A stretch of 64,000 nt of DNA. It comes from Pseudomonas urmiensis. GTDB lineage: Bacteria > Pseudomonadota > Gammaproteobacteria > Pseudomonadales > Pseudomonadaceae. The stretch is from positions 3,849,001 to 3,913,000 of the forward strand of contig NZ_JABWRE020000001.1 of assembly GCF_014268815.2 (NCBI RefSeq), given 5' to 3'. A program made the position numbers and the translations under genes. Shown piece after piece: positions 17,517 to 25,648 of the stretch; the first letter of the stretch is position 1, and the number at the start of each line of letters is the position of its first letter. The notes below the pieces were generated by a model. That model saw only the letters and a program-made list of their open reading frames with translations. It did no database searches and was not told where the DNA came from.

Positions 17517-18272
17517 ATGACTCGGATCGCTCGCTCTGGCGACAACAGCACTGAACGCCGTCTGCAAGCCGAACGCCTGGTCGGCGCTGCGGCCCTGCAG
17601 GAAGCACAGGCCCTGCGTTTCAAGGTGTTCAGCGCCGAATTCAAGGCCAAGCTCAAAGGCGCCGAACAGGGCCTGGACATGGATGACTACGATATCCACT
17701 GCCGCCATATTGGCGTACGCGACCTGACTACGGGCGAATTGGTCGCCACCACCCGCCTGCTCGACCACCAGGCCGCCAGCAGCCTGGGTCGCTTCTACAG
17801 CGAAGAAGAATTCAGCCTGCATGGCCTGCTGCAGCTGCAAGGCCCGATCCTCGAACTGGGCCGCACCTGCGTCGCCGCCGAGTACCGCAACGGCGGCACC
17901 ATCGCGGTACTCTGGGGCGAGCTGGCCGAAGTGCTCAACGAAGGCCATTACAGCTACCTGATGGGCTGCGCCAGCATCCCCATGCAGGACGGCGGCGTGC
18001 AGGCCCACGCCATCATGCAGCGCCTGCGTGAGCGCTACCTGTGCACCGAGCACTTGCGCGCCGAGCCGAAAAAGCCGCTGCCAAGCCTTGCCCTGCCGAA
18101 CAATGTCATCGCCGAAATGCCGCCATTGCTCAAGGCCTACATGCGCCTGGGCGCGAAGATCTGCGGCGAGCCCTGCTGGGACGAAGACTTCCAAGTCGCC
18201 GACGTGTTCATCCTGCTCAAGCGGGACGATCTCTGCCCGCGCTACGCCCGTCACTTCAAGGCAGCGGTCTGA
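17517..18272 (+). CDS. olsB: Ornithine N-acyltransferase OlsB
   Basis: A 251-residue GNAT-fold acyltransferase that adds a 3-hydroxyacyl chain to the alpha-amino group of ornithine to give lyso-ornithine lipid. The family signature runs from [14 protein letters not shown] through [14 protein letters not shown] to [16 protein letters not shown] and IPMQDGG. The next gene encodes an O-acyltransferase, giving the classical OlsBA pair that makes phosphorus-free ornithine lipids. The start has GGAG 8 bases upstream; an in-frame extension of 50 codons upstream is not family-like. The stop overlaps the next ATG by one base. Confidence 0.92.
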   Translation: MTRIARSGDNSTERRLQAERLVGAAALQEAQALRFKVFSAEFKAKLKGAEQGLDMDDYDIHCRHIGVRDLTTGELVATTRLLDHQAASSLGRFYSEEEFSLHGLLQLQGPILELGRTCVAAEYRNGGTIAVLWGELAEVLNEGHYSYLMGCASIPMQDGGVQAHAIMQRLRERYLCTEHLRAEPKKPLPSLALPNNVIAEMPPLLKAYMRLGAKICGEPCWDEDFQVADVFILLKRDDLCPRYARHFKAAV

Positions 18273-19060
18273 TGCTGCGGCTGCGGGTGATCGCCCGCCT
18301 GGCCCGGTTGCTGATGGTGCTGTTGCTCGGCGCTGGCATGGCTAGCGTGGTGGCTGTACGCGAACGCCTGGGGCTGGAGATGTCGATCGAGCGACGCCAG
18401 CGCTGGAGCCGGTTTTTCATGCAACGGCTGGTCGCCGCCCTGCCCTTTGAGGTGCAGGTGATCGGTGAGTTACCGCAGCGCCCCATGTTGTGGATCGGCA
18501 ACCACGTGTCCTGGACTGACATTCCGCTGCTGGGCATGCTCACTCCGCTGTCATTTCTGTCCAAGGCCGAGGTGCGTCACTGGCCATTGGCGGGCTGGCT
18601 GGCAGAGAAAGCCGGGACGTTGTTCATTCGCCGCGGCGGTGGTGATGGCCAACGCCTGCGTGAGCAGATCAGCGCGCAATTGGCTCAGCAGCGGCCTTTA
18701 CTGATTTTCCCTGAAGGCACCACCACCGATGGGCGCAGCTTGCGCACCTTCCATGGCCGCCTGCTGGCGGGTGCGATTGACCAGGGGACGCCGGTGCAGC
18801 CGGTGGCGATTCAGTACTTGCGTGAAGGTGAGGTCGACTTGATCGCGCCGTTTATTGGTGATGATGACCTGCTGTCGCACTTGATGCGTTTGTTTGCCAA
18901 GCCGCGTGGGCAGGTGCAGATTCACCTGTTGCCACCGATCGACAGCCTGGAAAAAGAACGTGCGGTCCTGGCCTTACAGGCGCAGCAGGCCATTCATATG
19001 GCGCTGTTCGGTGCTGAAGAAATCGAGGTGGCGCCTCGCCGACAGGCACGTGCGGCCTGA
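18272..19060 (+). CDS. olsA: Lyso-ornithine lipid O-acyltransferase OlsA (PlsC family)
   Basis: A 262-residue membrane-associated acyltransferase that acylates the hydroxyl of lyso-ornithine lipid. The PlsC family blocks are complete: NHVSWTDIPLLG (catalytic H-x4-D), GTLFIRRGGGDG, and LLIFPEGTTTDGRSL. A hydrophobic N-terminal segment (LLMVLLLGAGMASVVAV) anchors it to the inner membrane. Tight overlap with olsB (TGATG) favours OlsA over a housekeeping PlsC. Ornithine lipids are usually induced by phosphate starvation; I did not find a clear Pho box. Confidence 0.9.
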   Translation: MLRLRVIARLARLLMVLLLGAGMASVVAVRERLGLEMSIERRQRWSRFFMQRLVAALPFEVQVIGELPQRPMLWIGNHVSWTDIPLLGMLTPLSFLSKAEVRHWPLAGWLAEKAGTLFIRRGGGDGQRLREQISAQLAQQRPLLIFPEGTTTDGRSLRTFHGRLLAGAIDQGTPVQPVAIQYLREGEVDLIAPFIGDDDLLSHLMRLFAKPRGQVQIHLLPPIDSLEKERAVLALQAQQAIHMALFGAEEIEVAPRRQARAA

Positions 19061-19079
19061 TGGTCTGTTGAAATCACTA

Positions 19080-19116
19080 CCGGCCTCTTCGCGGCGGTTC
19101 GGCGCGAAGAGGCCGG
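19080..19116. terminator. Long perfect hairpin between olsA and acpH (REP-derived)
   Basis: Fourteen-base exact arms CCGGCCTCTTCGCG and CGCGAAGAGGCCGG with a 9-base loop lie between two convergent genes. There is no T run, so it is either a REP half-element or a transcript-stabilising end. Confidence 0.75.
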
Positions 19117-19132
19117 GTCTGCTGACACATCA

Positions 19133-19702
19133 TCAACGGCCAGCCGCAAATGCCTGCAACTGCGGATAAAACTCACGAAAGTCCGCCAGTAACGGCTCAT
19201 ACAACTCGTCCAACTCGCCCATCACCCCCGCCATCCCCTCAGGCCGCGACAAGCGCCGGGCGATACCCTTGAACACCTGCTCCAGCGTCGCGAAATCTCC
19301 ATAAGCCCCCAGCCAGTCATCCGCCGCCATCAACGGCGCAATCTGCGCCAAACGCCCCGGCAGCTCAGGCTCGGCCAGCAACACCTGATAGAACCCGTGG
19401 GTGAACTGTGCCAATGGCTGCTCGGCATAGTCCTGCCAATGCCGCGCCAGGCAATGATCGAAAAACACATCCAGGACGATCCCGGCATAACGCCGCCGCT
19501 CACGCGGAAAACGCGCCAGCGACGCCAGCACCAGCGGGTGGCTGTCGGTAAAACTGTCGATGTGCCGGTGCAGCCGAATCGCCGCCTCCAGCATCGGTGG
19601 AAAGCGCCCTTGCAAGCCGCCTTTGACGAAATCGCCATACAAGCTGCCGAGCAATTGCTGCGGCTGCTGGCCGCCCAGGTGCAAGTGTGCGAGGTAGTTC
19701 AT
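19133..19702 (-). CDS. acpH: Acyl carrier protein phosphodiesterase
   Basis: A 189-residue HD-type hydrolase that removes 4'-phosphopantetheine from holo-ACP. It begins with the family start MNYLAHLHLGG and continues with GSLYGDFVKGGLQGRFPP, the metal motif AIRLHRHIDSFTDSHP and VLDVFFDHCLARHW. The methionine of MNYLAH is the conserved family N-terminus, so longer in-frame starts into the regulatory region are rejected. It reads away from the ArsR gene, and the two share the palindromic region around 19.73-19.83 kb. Confidence 0.9.
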   Translation of the reverse strand: MNYLAHLHLGGQQPQQLLGSLYGDFVKGGLQGRFPPMLEAAIRLHRHIDSFTDSHPLVLASLARFPRERRRYAGIVLDVFFDHCLARHWQDYAEQPLAQFTHGFYQVLLAEPELPGRLAQIAPLMAADDWLGAYGDFATLEQVFKGIARRLSRPEGMAGVMGELDELYEPLLADFREFYPQLQAFAAGR

Positions 19703-19732
19703 GGCGCCAAGTCTAGCACTGGCCGCAGGCAT

Positions 19733-19756
19733 ATCGTTATAACCCGATATAACGAT
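19733..19756. promoter_or_regulatory. Inverted repeat, candidate ArsR-family operator 1
   Basis: Exact 9-base arms ATCGTTATA and TATAACGAT are separated by 6 bases. It lies 31 bases upstream of the acpH start and about 100 bases before the ArsR gene. The AT-rich dyad looks like a winged-helix operator. Confidence 0.55.
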
Positions 19757-19787
19757 TGGCGCTGAGCTCAGCATCTTTTCATATTTG

Positions 19788-19831
19788 TATATCGCGAAAT
19801 ACCGATTTATATTTCGCCCCATCGCGATATA
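19788..19831. promoter_or_regulatory. Nested palindromes, candidate ArsR-family operator 2
   Basis: Outer exact arms TATATCGCGA (19788-19797) and TCGCGATATA (19822-19831) partly overlap an inner exact pair, GCGAAATA (19794-19801) and TATTTCGC (19810-19817). The element ends 25 bases before the ArsR start, where a repressor would block transcription. Binding by the adjacent regulator is inferred. Confidence 0.55.
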
Positions 19832-19856
19832 CCGCTACACATCACGAGCCCCTCTC

Positions 19857-20159
19857 ATGCCTCTCGATCTCGACGAAATAATAAAAGCCCTGTCCCACCC
19901 GGTACGGCGAGAAATCCTCACCTGGCTGAAAGACCCGGCGGCGCAATTCCCCGACCAGCACCACAGCACCGAACACGGTGTCTGTGCCGGGCAGATCGAC
20001 CAACGCTGCGGCCTGTCGCAGTCGACCGTCTCTGCGCACCTGGCGACGCTGCAGCGTGCCGGCCTGATCAGCAGCCAGAAGATCGGTCAGTGGCACTTCT
20101 TCAAACGCAACGAGGACACCATCCAGGCGTTTCTCAAGCAGATGAGCCAAGAGCTCTGA
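19857..20159 (+). CDS. ArsR-family winged-helix transcriptional regulator
   Basis: A 100-residue regulator with the compact ArsR/SmtB fold. It begins LDEIIKALSHPVRREIL, continues with the recognition helix region CGLSQSTVSAHLATLQRAGL and ends with the wing SSQKIGQWHFFKRNE. An insertion with several His and Cys residues (DQHHSTEHGVCAG) sits between the first helices and could bind metal or react with an electrophile. The gene leads an operon with an MFS pump and an Old Yellow Enzyme, so it likely represses the set until a xenobiotic or reactive signal appears. The ATG is weakly supported by a ribosome site. Confidence 0.85.
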   Translation: MPLDLDEIIKALSHPVRREILTWLKDPAAQFPDQHHSTEHGVCAGQIDQRCGLSQSTVSAHLATLQRAGLISSQKIGQWHFFKRNEDTIQAFLKQMSQEL

Positions 20160-20172
20160 AAAGGACCTTGCA

Positions 20173-21342
20173 ATGCCGCTTCCCCTATTGATCCTGGCGC
20201 TCAGCGCCTTCGCCATCGGCACCACCGAATTCGTCATCATGGGCCTGCTGCCCGAAGTGGCGCTGGATTTGGGTGTGTCGATCCCTGGTGCCGGCTGGCT
20301 GGTGACCGGCTACGCCCTGGGCGTGGCCATCGGCGCGCCGTTCATGGCCCTGGCCACCGCCCGCCTGCCGCGTAAAGCCGCACTGGTGACGCTGATGGGC
20401 GTGTTCATCGTCGGCAACCTGCTGTGTGCGGTGGCCAGCGACTACAACCTGCTGATGTTCGCCCGCGTGGTCACCGCGCTGTGTCACGGCGCATTCTTCG
20501 GTATCGGCTCGGTGGTCGCCGCCAGCCTGGTGCCAGCCAATCGCCGCGCCTCGGCAGTGGCGTTGATGTTCACCGGCCTGACCTTGGCCAACGTGCTTGG
20601 TGTGCCGCTGGGCACGGCGCTGGGGCAGGTGGCGGGTTGGCGTTCGACCTTCTGGGCAGTCACCGGTATCGGCGTGATCGCGCTGATCGGCCTGGTGCGC
20701 TTCCTACCGCTGCAACGTCAGCAAGAAGCGGTGGACATGCGCGCTGAGCTTGCCGCCCTCAAGGGTATCGGCATCTGGCTGTCGCTGAGCATGACCGTGC
20801 TGTTCGCCGCCTCGATGTTCGCCCTGTTCACCTATGTCGCGCCGCTGCTCGGTGATGTCACCGGCGTATCGCCACGCGGGGTGACCTGGACCCTGCTGCT
20901 GATCGGCCTGGGCCTGACCCTGGGCAACATCCTCGGTGGCAAGCTGGCTGACCGCCGCTTGGGCGCCACCCTGGTCGGTGTGTTCGCCGCCATGGCCGTG
21001 GTGTCCACCGCGCTGAGCTGGACCAGCAGCGCCCTGGTGCCGGCCGAGATCACCCTGTTCCTCTGGGCTACCGCCGCGTTTGCCGCAGTGCCGGCCTTGC
21101 AGGTCAACGTGGTCAGCTACGGCAAGGCCGCACCGAATCTGGTCTCGACCCTGAATATCGGCGCGTTCAACCTGGGCAATGCCTTGGGCGCTTGGGTCGG
21201 TGGCAGCGTCATCGCCCATGGCCTGGGCCTGACCCGCGTGCCGCTGGCCGCAGCCGCCCTGGCGCTGTTGGCGTTGATCGTCACCCTGATCGCTTTCAGC
21301 CAGCGCGGTGGCGACGCCGAACTGGCCGCTGCTTCCCATTGA
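20173..21342 (+). CDS. MFS efflux transporter (AraJ/Bcr-like)
   Basis: A 389-residue, 12-helix major facilitator transporter. It opens with the drug-exporter motif FAIGTTEFVIMGLLPEVA and contains the motif-C-like segment GVPLGTALGQVAGWRSTFW after helix 4. Such proteins export sugars, arabinose-like compounds or drugs by proton antiport across the inner membrane. An AAAGGA site precedes the ATG. It lies 13 bases after the ArsR gene and 19 bases before xenB, forming one operon. The substrate cannot be predicted. Confidence 0.88.
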   Translation: MPLPLLILALSAFAIGTTEFVIMGLLPEVALDLGVSIPGAGWLVTGYALGVAIGAPFMALATARLPRKAALVTLMGVFIVGNLLCAVASDYNLLMFARVVTALCHGAFFGIGSVVAASLVPANRRASAVALMFTGLTLANVLGVPLGTALGQVAGWRSTFWAVTGIGVIALIGLVRFLPLQRQQEAVDMRAELAALKGIGIWLSLSMTVLFAASMFALFTYVAPLLGDVTGVSPRGVTWTLLLIGLGLTLGNILGGKLADRRLGATLVGVFAAMAVVSTALSWTSSALVPAEITLFLWATAAFAAVPALQVNVVSYGKAAPNLVSTLNIGAFNLGNALGAWVGGSVIAHGLGLTRVPLAAAALALLALIVTLIAFSQRGGDAELAAASH

Positions 21343-21361
21343 TCCTTGCGAGGTAACACCG

Positions 21362-22411
21362 ATGACCACGCTGTTCGATCCGCTGACCTTGGGCGAGTTA
21401 CAACTGCCCAACCGCATCATCATGGCGCCGCTGACCCGTTGCCGCGCCGATGCAGGCCGGGTGCCCAACGCACTGATGGCCGAGTACTACGTGCAGCGCG
21501 CCAGCGCCGGGCTGATCATCAGCGAGGCGACCTCTGTCACGCCAATGGGCGTCGGTTATCCGGACACCCCAGGGATCTGGTCCAACGACCAGGTGCGCGG
21601 CTGGAACAACGTGACCAAGGCGGTGCATGGGGCTGGCGGGCGAATCGTCCTGCAGCTGTGGCATGTTGGGCGCATCTCCCATCCCAGCTACCTCAATGGC
21701 GAATTGCCGGTCGCACCGAGTGCGATCCAGCCCAAAGGCCATGTCAGCCTGGTCCGGCCGCTGGCCGAATACCCCACACCACGGGCCCTGGAAAGCGAAG
21801 AGATCGCCGATATCGTCGATGCCTATCGGGTGGGTGCGGAGAACGCCAAGGCGGCGGGTTTCGATGGCGTGGAGATTCATGGCGCCAACGGTTACCTGCT
21901 CGATCAGTTTTTGCAAAGCAGCACCAACCAGCGCAACGACAACTACGGTGGTTCGCTGGAGAACCGCGCACGACTGCTGCTGGAAGTGACCGATGCGGTG
22001 ATCGAGGTGTGGGGTGCGGGCCGCGTTGGCGTGCACCTGGCGCCGCGGGCCGATGCGCATGATATGGGCGATGCCGATCGGGTCGAGACCTTTACCTACG
22101 TTGCCCGCGAATTGGGCAAGCGGGGTATCGCGTTTATCTGCTCGCGGGAAAAACAGGCCGATGACAGCATTGGGCCGCTGATCAAACAAGCCTTTGGCGG
22201 GCCGTATATCGTCAATGAGCGGTTCGACAAAGCCAGTGCCAATGCGGCGTTGGCCAGTGGCAAGGCGGATGCAGTGGCGTTTGGCATTCCATTTATTGCC
22301 AATCCTGATTTGCCGGCGCGCTTGGCTGGCGATGCACCGCTCAATGAGCCGCGGCCGGAGACCTTCTATGGCAAGGGGGCTGTGGGGTATATCGATTATC
22401 CGCGGTTGTAA
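21362..22411 (+). CDS. xenB: Old Yellow Enzyme family xenobiotic reductase (XenB-like)
   Basis: A 349-residue FMN-dependent ene-reductase using NADPH to reduce activated C=C bonds, nitrate esters or nitroaromatics. The barrel begins FDPLTLGELQLPNRIIMAPL. The substrate-binding His-Asn pair lies in VEIHGANGYLLDQFLQ, followed by QRNDNYGGSLENRARL, and the FMN phosphate region is near ADAVAFGIPFIANPDLP. Length and context (downstream of an ArsR and an MFS gene) match Pseudomonas XenB. GAGG precedes the ATG. It probably detoxifies the same compounds the pump exports. Confidence 0.9.
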   Translation: MTTLFDPLTLGELQLPNRIIMAPLTRCRADAGRVPNALMAEYYVQRASAGLIISEATSVTPMGVGYPDTPGIWSNDQVRGWNNVTKAVHGAGGRIVLQLWHVGRISHPSYLNGELPVAPSAIQPKGHVSLVRPLAEYPTPRALESEEIADIVDAYRVGAENAKAAGFDGVEIHGANGYLLDQFLQSSTNQRNDNYGGSLENRARLLLEVTDAVIEVWGAGRVGVHLAPRADAHDMGDADRVETFTYVARELGKRGIAFICSREKQADDSIGPLIKQAFGGPYIVNERFDKASANAALASGKADAVAFGIPFIANPDLPARLAGDAPLNEPRPETFYGKGAVGYIDYPRL

Positions 22412-22432
22412 GTGACATCCCGGGGCCGCTCT

Positions 22433-22518
22433 GCGCCCCTTCGCGGGCAAGCCCGCTCCTACAGATCCGCGCTGACCTTGTAGGAGCGGGCTTGCCCGCG
22501 AAAGGCCGCAAAGCGGCC
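22433..22518. repeat. Inverted REP pair
   Basis: Facing units with cores gcgggcaagcccgctcctac and gtaggagcgggcttgcccgc, plus flanking ggccgc-type stems, lie between the convergent xenB and coiled-coil genes. Confidence 0.88.
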
Positions 22519-22527
22519 TCACGATCT

Positions 22528-23352
22528 CTAGGGCCTGGCGTTAATCTGCTGCTGCAAGTTCTGAATCTGGCTCTGCAGGGTGTTGATGCTGCGGGTAGTC
22601 TGCCCGCGGAAGGCATCGAACTCCTGTACCGAAGCCCCACCAGCCGTGGCCGCTGGCTTGTTGTCGACCTGGCTCTTGAGTACCAGCACATCCTGCTCCA
22701 GGCTCTCGATCGCCGCGCTCGGATTGCCCTGCTTCTTCAACGCTGCAACTTCACTGCTCAAGCTCTTGAGCTCGCTGTCCAACTTGCCACCGTCCAACTG
22801 CCCCGACTTGAGCGCCGCCAGCTCAGCGTTGACCGCTTTCAGTTGCGCCTGCAACTGGCTCTGCAACTCGGTCACCGCTTTTTGCTGCTCGCGGGTATCG
22901 GCCAGCACCTGCTCCAGGCGCTTGCCCAAATCCCCGGCTTGCCCCGCCACCCCCTGCTGCTGCTTGCCCTGTTCGGCCAAACTTGCCTGCAACTGGCGAA
23001 TCTGCAACTTCAACGCCTCGCTCCCGGTGCTGACGCTGGCATCGCTGGCATCGACCTTGCCGCTGATCGCCTGCAAGCGCCCGGCGGCTTCTTCGCTGAT
23101 GCGGGCGAAGCTTTCCTGGGTGGCCACCAGTTGCTGCTCCATCAGCGAAATCTGCTGAAAACTCCACCAGCCCAACCCGGCCAAGGCGATGAACGACGCG
23201 CCCAGCAGCGCCCACAGCGGGCCATTGCTGGCCGGCCGCGCGGCCTTCTGCCGCGTGCGCGCGACATGCGCAGGGAGCAATTCATCATCATCGGGGGTGC
23301 CGGCGCGCAGGGTGGGCACGTCGTCGAAATCGTCTCGAGCATCGTTACGCAT
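22528..23352 (-). CDS. Membrane-anchored coiled-coil protein of unknown function
   Basis: A 274-residue protein with an acidic cytoplasmic head (NDARDDFDDVPTL), one membrane helix near residues 45-62 (WALLGASFIALAGLGWW), and a long periplasmic coiled coil to the end (many Gln, Leu, Ala, Lys heptads such as ELQSQLQAQLKAVNAELAAL). The layout resembles cell-division or scaffold proteins, and such genes are sometimes labelled chromosome-segregation ATPases, but no ATPase motif exists here. I choose the ATG at 23352 because the upstream extension runs toward the palindromic element. The gene is conserved in place in Pseudomonas; its role is unknown. Confidence 0.7.
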   Translation of the reverse strand: MRNDARDDFDDVPTLRAGTPDDDELLPAHVARTRQKAARPASNGPLWALLGASFIALAGLGWWSFQQISLMEQQLVATQESFARISEEAAGRLQAISGKVDASDASVSTGSEALKLQIRQLQASLAEQGKQQQGVAGQAGDLGKRLEQVLADTREQQKAVTELQSQLQAQLKAVNAELAALKSGQLDGGKLDSELKSLSSEVAALKKQGNPSAAIESLEQDVLVLKSQVDNKPAATAGGASVQEFDAFRGQTTRSINTLQSQIQNLQQQINARP

Positions 23353-23389
23353 GGGTGGATTCAACCGCGGTGGTAGCAAAGAGGCATTT

Positions 23390-23531
23390 GGGTTTGTACG
23401 AAAAGTCGCCGAGCGGCGATCAGGCAAGGCGAAAACAGGCGAGGAAGCGGAGTTTACTGATTGTAAATGAGCATTCCGAGCCTGTTTTCAACGCAGCATG
23501 ATCGTCGCGCAGGCACTTTTCGAACAAAGCC
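23390..23531. mobile_element. MITE-like 142-bp palindromic element
   Basis: The two ends are long imperfect inverted repeats. The left starts ggtttgtacgaaaagtcgcc and the right, read in reverse, starts ggctttgttcgaaaagtgcc. Similarity continues inward for about 60 bases through gaaaacaggc to a central TTTAC-TGATT-GTAAA dyad. It contains no gene. The structure fits a miniature inverted-repeat element mobilised by a transposase elsewhere; I recall similar sequences being repeated in Pseudomonas genomes but cannot verify that here. Confidence 0.6.
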
Positions 23532-23586
23532 TAGTATAAACCGCGCAAACGGCGGCGCACTGATGACCATCATACCTGCGCCAGGT

Positions 23587-24582
23587 TCACTGGTTGCCTG
23601 GGACGTTCTTCCACCACGCGCAGAATTCATCCAGCGCACTCCACAAGCTGACCTGCGGGCGGTAGTCCAGATACTGGCGCGCGCGGCTGATGTCGAGGGT
23701 GAAGTCCTTGCTCATCACCTGCATGCCTAAGCGCGACAAGGTCGGCTGCGGGCGACCGGGCCAGAGCATGCAGGCGGCTTCGTTCAGAGCCGCCATGCTG
23801 TAGGCCAGGCCGTAGGAGCGGTAGCGGGTGACCTGCGGCAGATGCATCTGGCGCATCACGTAGTTGACCACATCCCACAACGGCAACGGCTGGCCATTGC
23901 TGATGTTGTAGGCCTGGCCCAAGGCCTGGTCATCGGCGAACAGCGCGCTGAGCAGTGCCTCGTTGAGGTTATGCACACTGGTGAAGTCGACCTTGTTCAG
24001 GCCGTTGCCGATGATCGCCAGACGGCGCTTGCGCTGCATCTGCATCAGCCGGGGGAAAATGCTCGCGTCGCCTGCGCCGGTGACGAAGCGCGGCCGCAAT
24101 GCCAGCACCTCAAGACCAAACTCCTGGGCACCAAAGACCTTCTGCTCGGCCAGATACTTGGTGGTCGCGTAATGATCATGCAAGCGCCGCGGCACCTGGT
24201 CTTCACGGATATCCAGGCGCGAGCGGCCATTGAAGTAGATCGACGGCGACGACAGGTGCACCAAGCGCCGCACATGCTCCTTGATGCAGCCTTCGACCAC
24301 GTTCTCGGTGACCACCACATTGGCCTGGTGGAAATCCTGGTAGCGGCCCCAGTTACCCACCGCCCCTGCACAGTGCACCACGGCATCGACGCCCTGGCAC
24401 AGGCGCCGGGCCAGTTCGGCATCGCCCAGATCACCGGGGATGAACTGCGCGCCGCGCTTGACCAGGTGCTCCACGCCTTCGGCACGCCGGCCATTGACGC
24501 GCACGTCCAGGCCCTGCTCCAGGGCAAAACGCGCAAAGCGCCCGCCAATGAAGCCGCTCGCGCCGGTGACCAGAATTCGCAT
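23587..24582 (-). CDS. NAD(P)-dependent epimerase/dehydratase (extended SDR)
   Basis: A 331-residue extended short-chain dehydrogenase. The cofactor-binding GASGFIGGRFARFALEQG is at the N-terminus, the Ser of the catalytic triad is in VHLSSPSIYFNG, and the Y-x3-K pair is YATTKYLAEQ. The middle resembles 3-beta-hydroxysteroid dehydrogenase/isomerase-type SDRs (DFTSVHNLNEALLSAL). It possibly acts on a sugar nucleotide, sterol-like or lipid substrate. The gene stands alone, between a MITE-like element and argP. Confidence 0.88.
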   Translation of the reverse strand: MRILVTGASGFIGGRFARFALEQGLDVRVNGRRAEGVEHLVKRGAQFIPGDLGDAELARRLCQGVDAVVHCAGAVGNWGRYQDFHQANVVVTENVVEGCIKEHVRRLVHLSSPSIYFNGRSRLDIREDQVPRRLHDHYATTKYLAEQKVFGAQEFGLEVLALRPRFVTGAGDASIFPRLMQMQRKRRLAIIGNGLNKVDFTSVHNLNEALLSALFADDQALGQAYNISNGQPLPLWDVVNYVMRQMHLPQVTRYRSYGLAYSMAALNEAACMLWPGRPQPTLSRLGMQVMSKDFTLDISRARQYLDYRPQVSLWSALDEFCAWWKNVPGNQ

Positions 24583-24631
24583 GTAACACTCCGCCTTGCC
24601 AGATTTCAGATGCAGTTGACGTCGCCAGCCC

Positions 24632-25522
24632 CTACAAGGGCACCAGCCAGCCCGGCGCCATCTGGCGCAGGTGCTCGGTCAATTGCGCGAGCAGTTGCCC
24701 GCCGTTGCGCCAATGATGCCAGTACAGCGGCACATCGATAGGGGTATCGGCGCAGATTTCCACTAATTCACCTCCCTGCAACTGGGCGGCGACCTGGCGC
24801 TCCGGCACCAACCCCCAACCCAAGCCTGCTTCGGTCAGGCGCAAAAAACCTTCGGAAGACGGGCACAGGTGATGCAGGAAGCCTTCCTGGATGCCCAGTG
24901 AAGCCAGGTAACGATGCTGGAGAAAATCATCCGGGCCGAACACGATCGCCGGGGTGCGCGCCAGCCGCTTGGGCTCAAAGCCGTGGGGGAAGTAGCGAGC
25001 CATGAACGCCGGGCTTGCCAGGGCTCGATAGCGCATCGCCCCCAGCAGCAGGCTGCGCGCGCCCGCCACCGGCCGTTCGCTGCCACACAGGCACGCCGCC
25101 ACTTCGCCGGCGCGCATGCGTTTAAGGCCCACTTCCTGATCCTCCACCACCAGGTCCAGCAACACCTGCTGCTCGGCGCAGAACGTGCCCACGGCGCCTG
25201 CCCACCAGGTCGCCAGGCTATCGGCGTTGAGGGCAATCCGCAGACGCTCAGGCATGCCCTCCTCGTCCAGCGCCGGCACTTGGCGCTGCAAGTCGCGCTC
25301 AAGTAAACGCACCTGCTGCACATGGTTGAGCAACTGCCGGCCGACTTCGGTAGGGCTGGGCGGGGTAGCACGCACCAGCACCGGCTGGCCGACCCGCGCC
25401 TCAAGCAACTTGATGCGCTGAGAGATCGCCGATTGCGACAGCCCCAGGACCTGCGCTGCACGCTCGAAACCGCCCTGTTCGATCACCGCAGCGAGGGCGG
25501 CAAGCAGTTTATAATCGAACAT
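24632..25522 (-). CDS. argP: LysR-type regulator ArgP
   Basis: A 296-residue LysR-type regulator that in E. coli activates the argO exporter in response to arginine and is antagonised by lysine. The N-terminal helix-turn-helix is standard for the family (LLAALAAVIEQGGFERAAQ and LSQSAISQRIKLLE), and the C-terminal part is a periplasmic-binding-like effector domain. The adjacent divergent gene encodes an ArgO/LysE exporter, which settles the identity as ArgP (IciA). The ATG at 25522 is preceded by AGGAAAATCG; an upstream in-frame start would add 25 unrelated residues. Confidence 0.9.
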   Translation of the reverse strand: MFDYKLLAALAAVIEQGGFERAAQVLGLSQSAISQRIKLLEARVGQPVLVRATPPSPTEVGRQLLNHVQQVRLLERDLQRQVPALDEEGMPERLRIALNADSLATWWAGAVGTFCAEQQVLLDLVVEDQEVGLKRMRAGEVAACLCGSERPVAGARSLLLGAMRYRALASPAFMARYFPHGFEPKRLARTPAIVFGPDDFLQHRYLASLGIQEGFLHHLCPSSEGFLRLTEAGLGWGLVPERQVAAQLQGGELVEICADTPIDVPLYWHHWRNGGQLLAQLTEHLRQMAPGWLVPL

Positions 25523-25648
25523 CGATTTTCCTAATGACTGATCAGCTTTATTTGTTTTTCTTATACAGCGGGAATATCCACAATGACCAGCATTCAATCA
25601 GCAAAACAGCGTCGACCCAGCGGTCGACGTCAGTGGAGTGTTCGCGCT

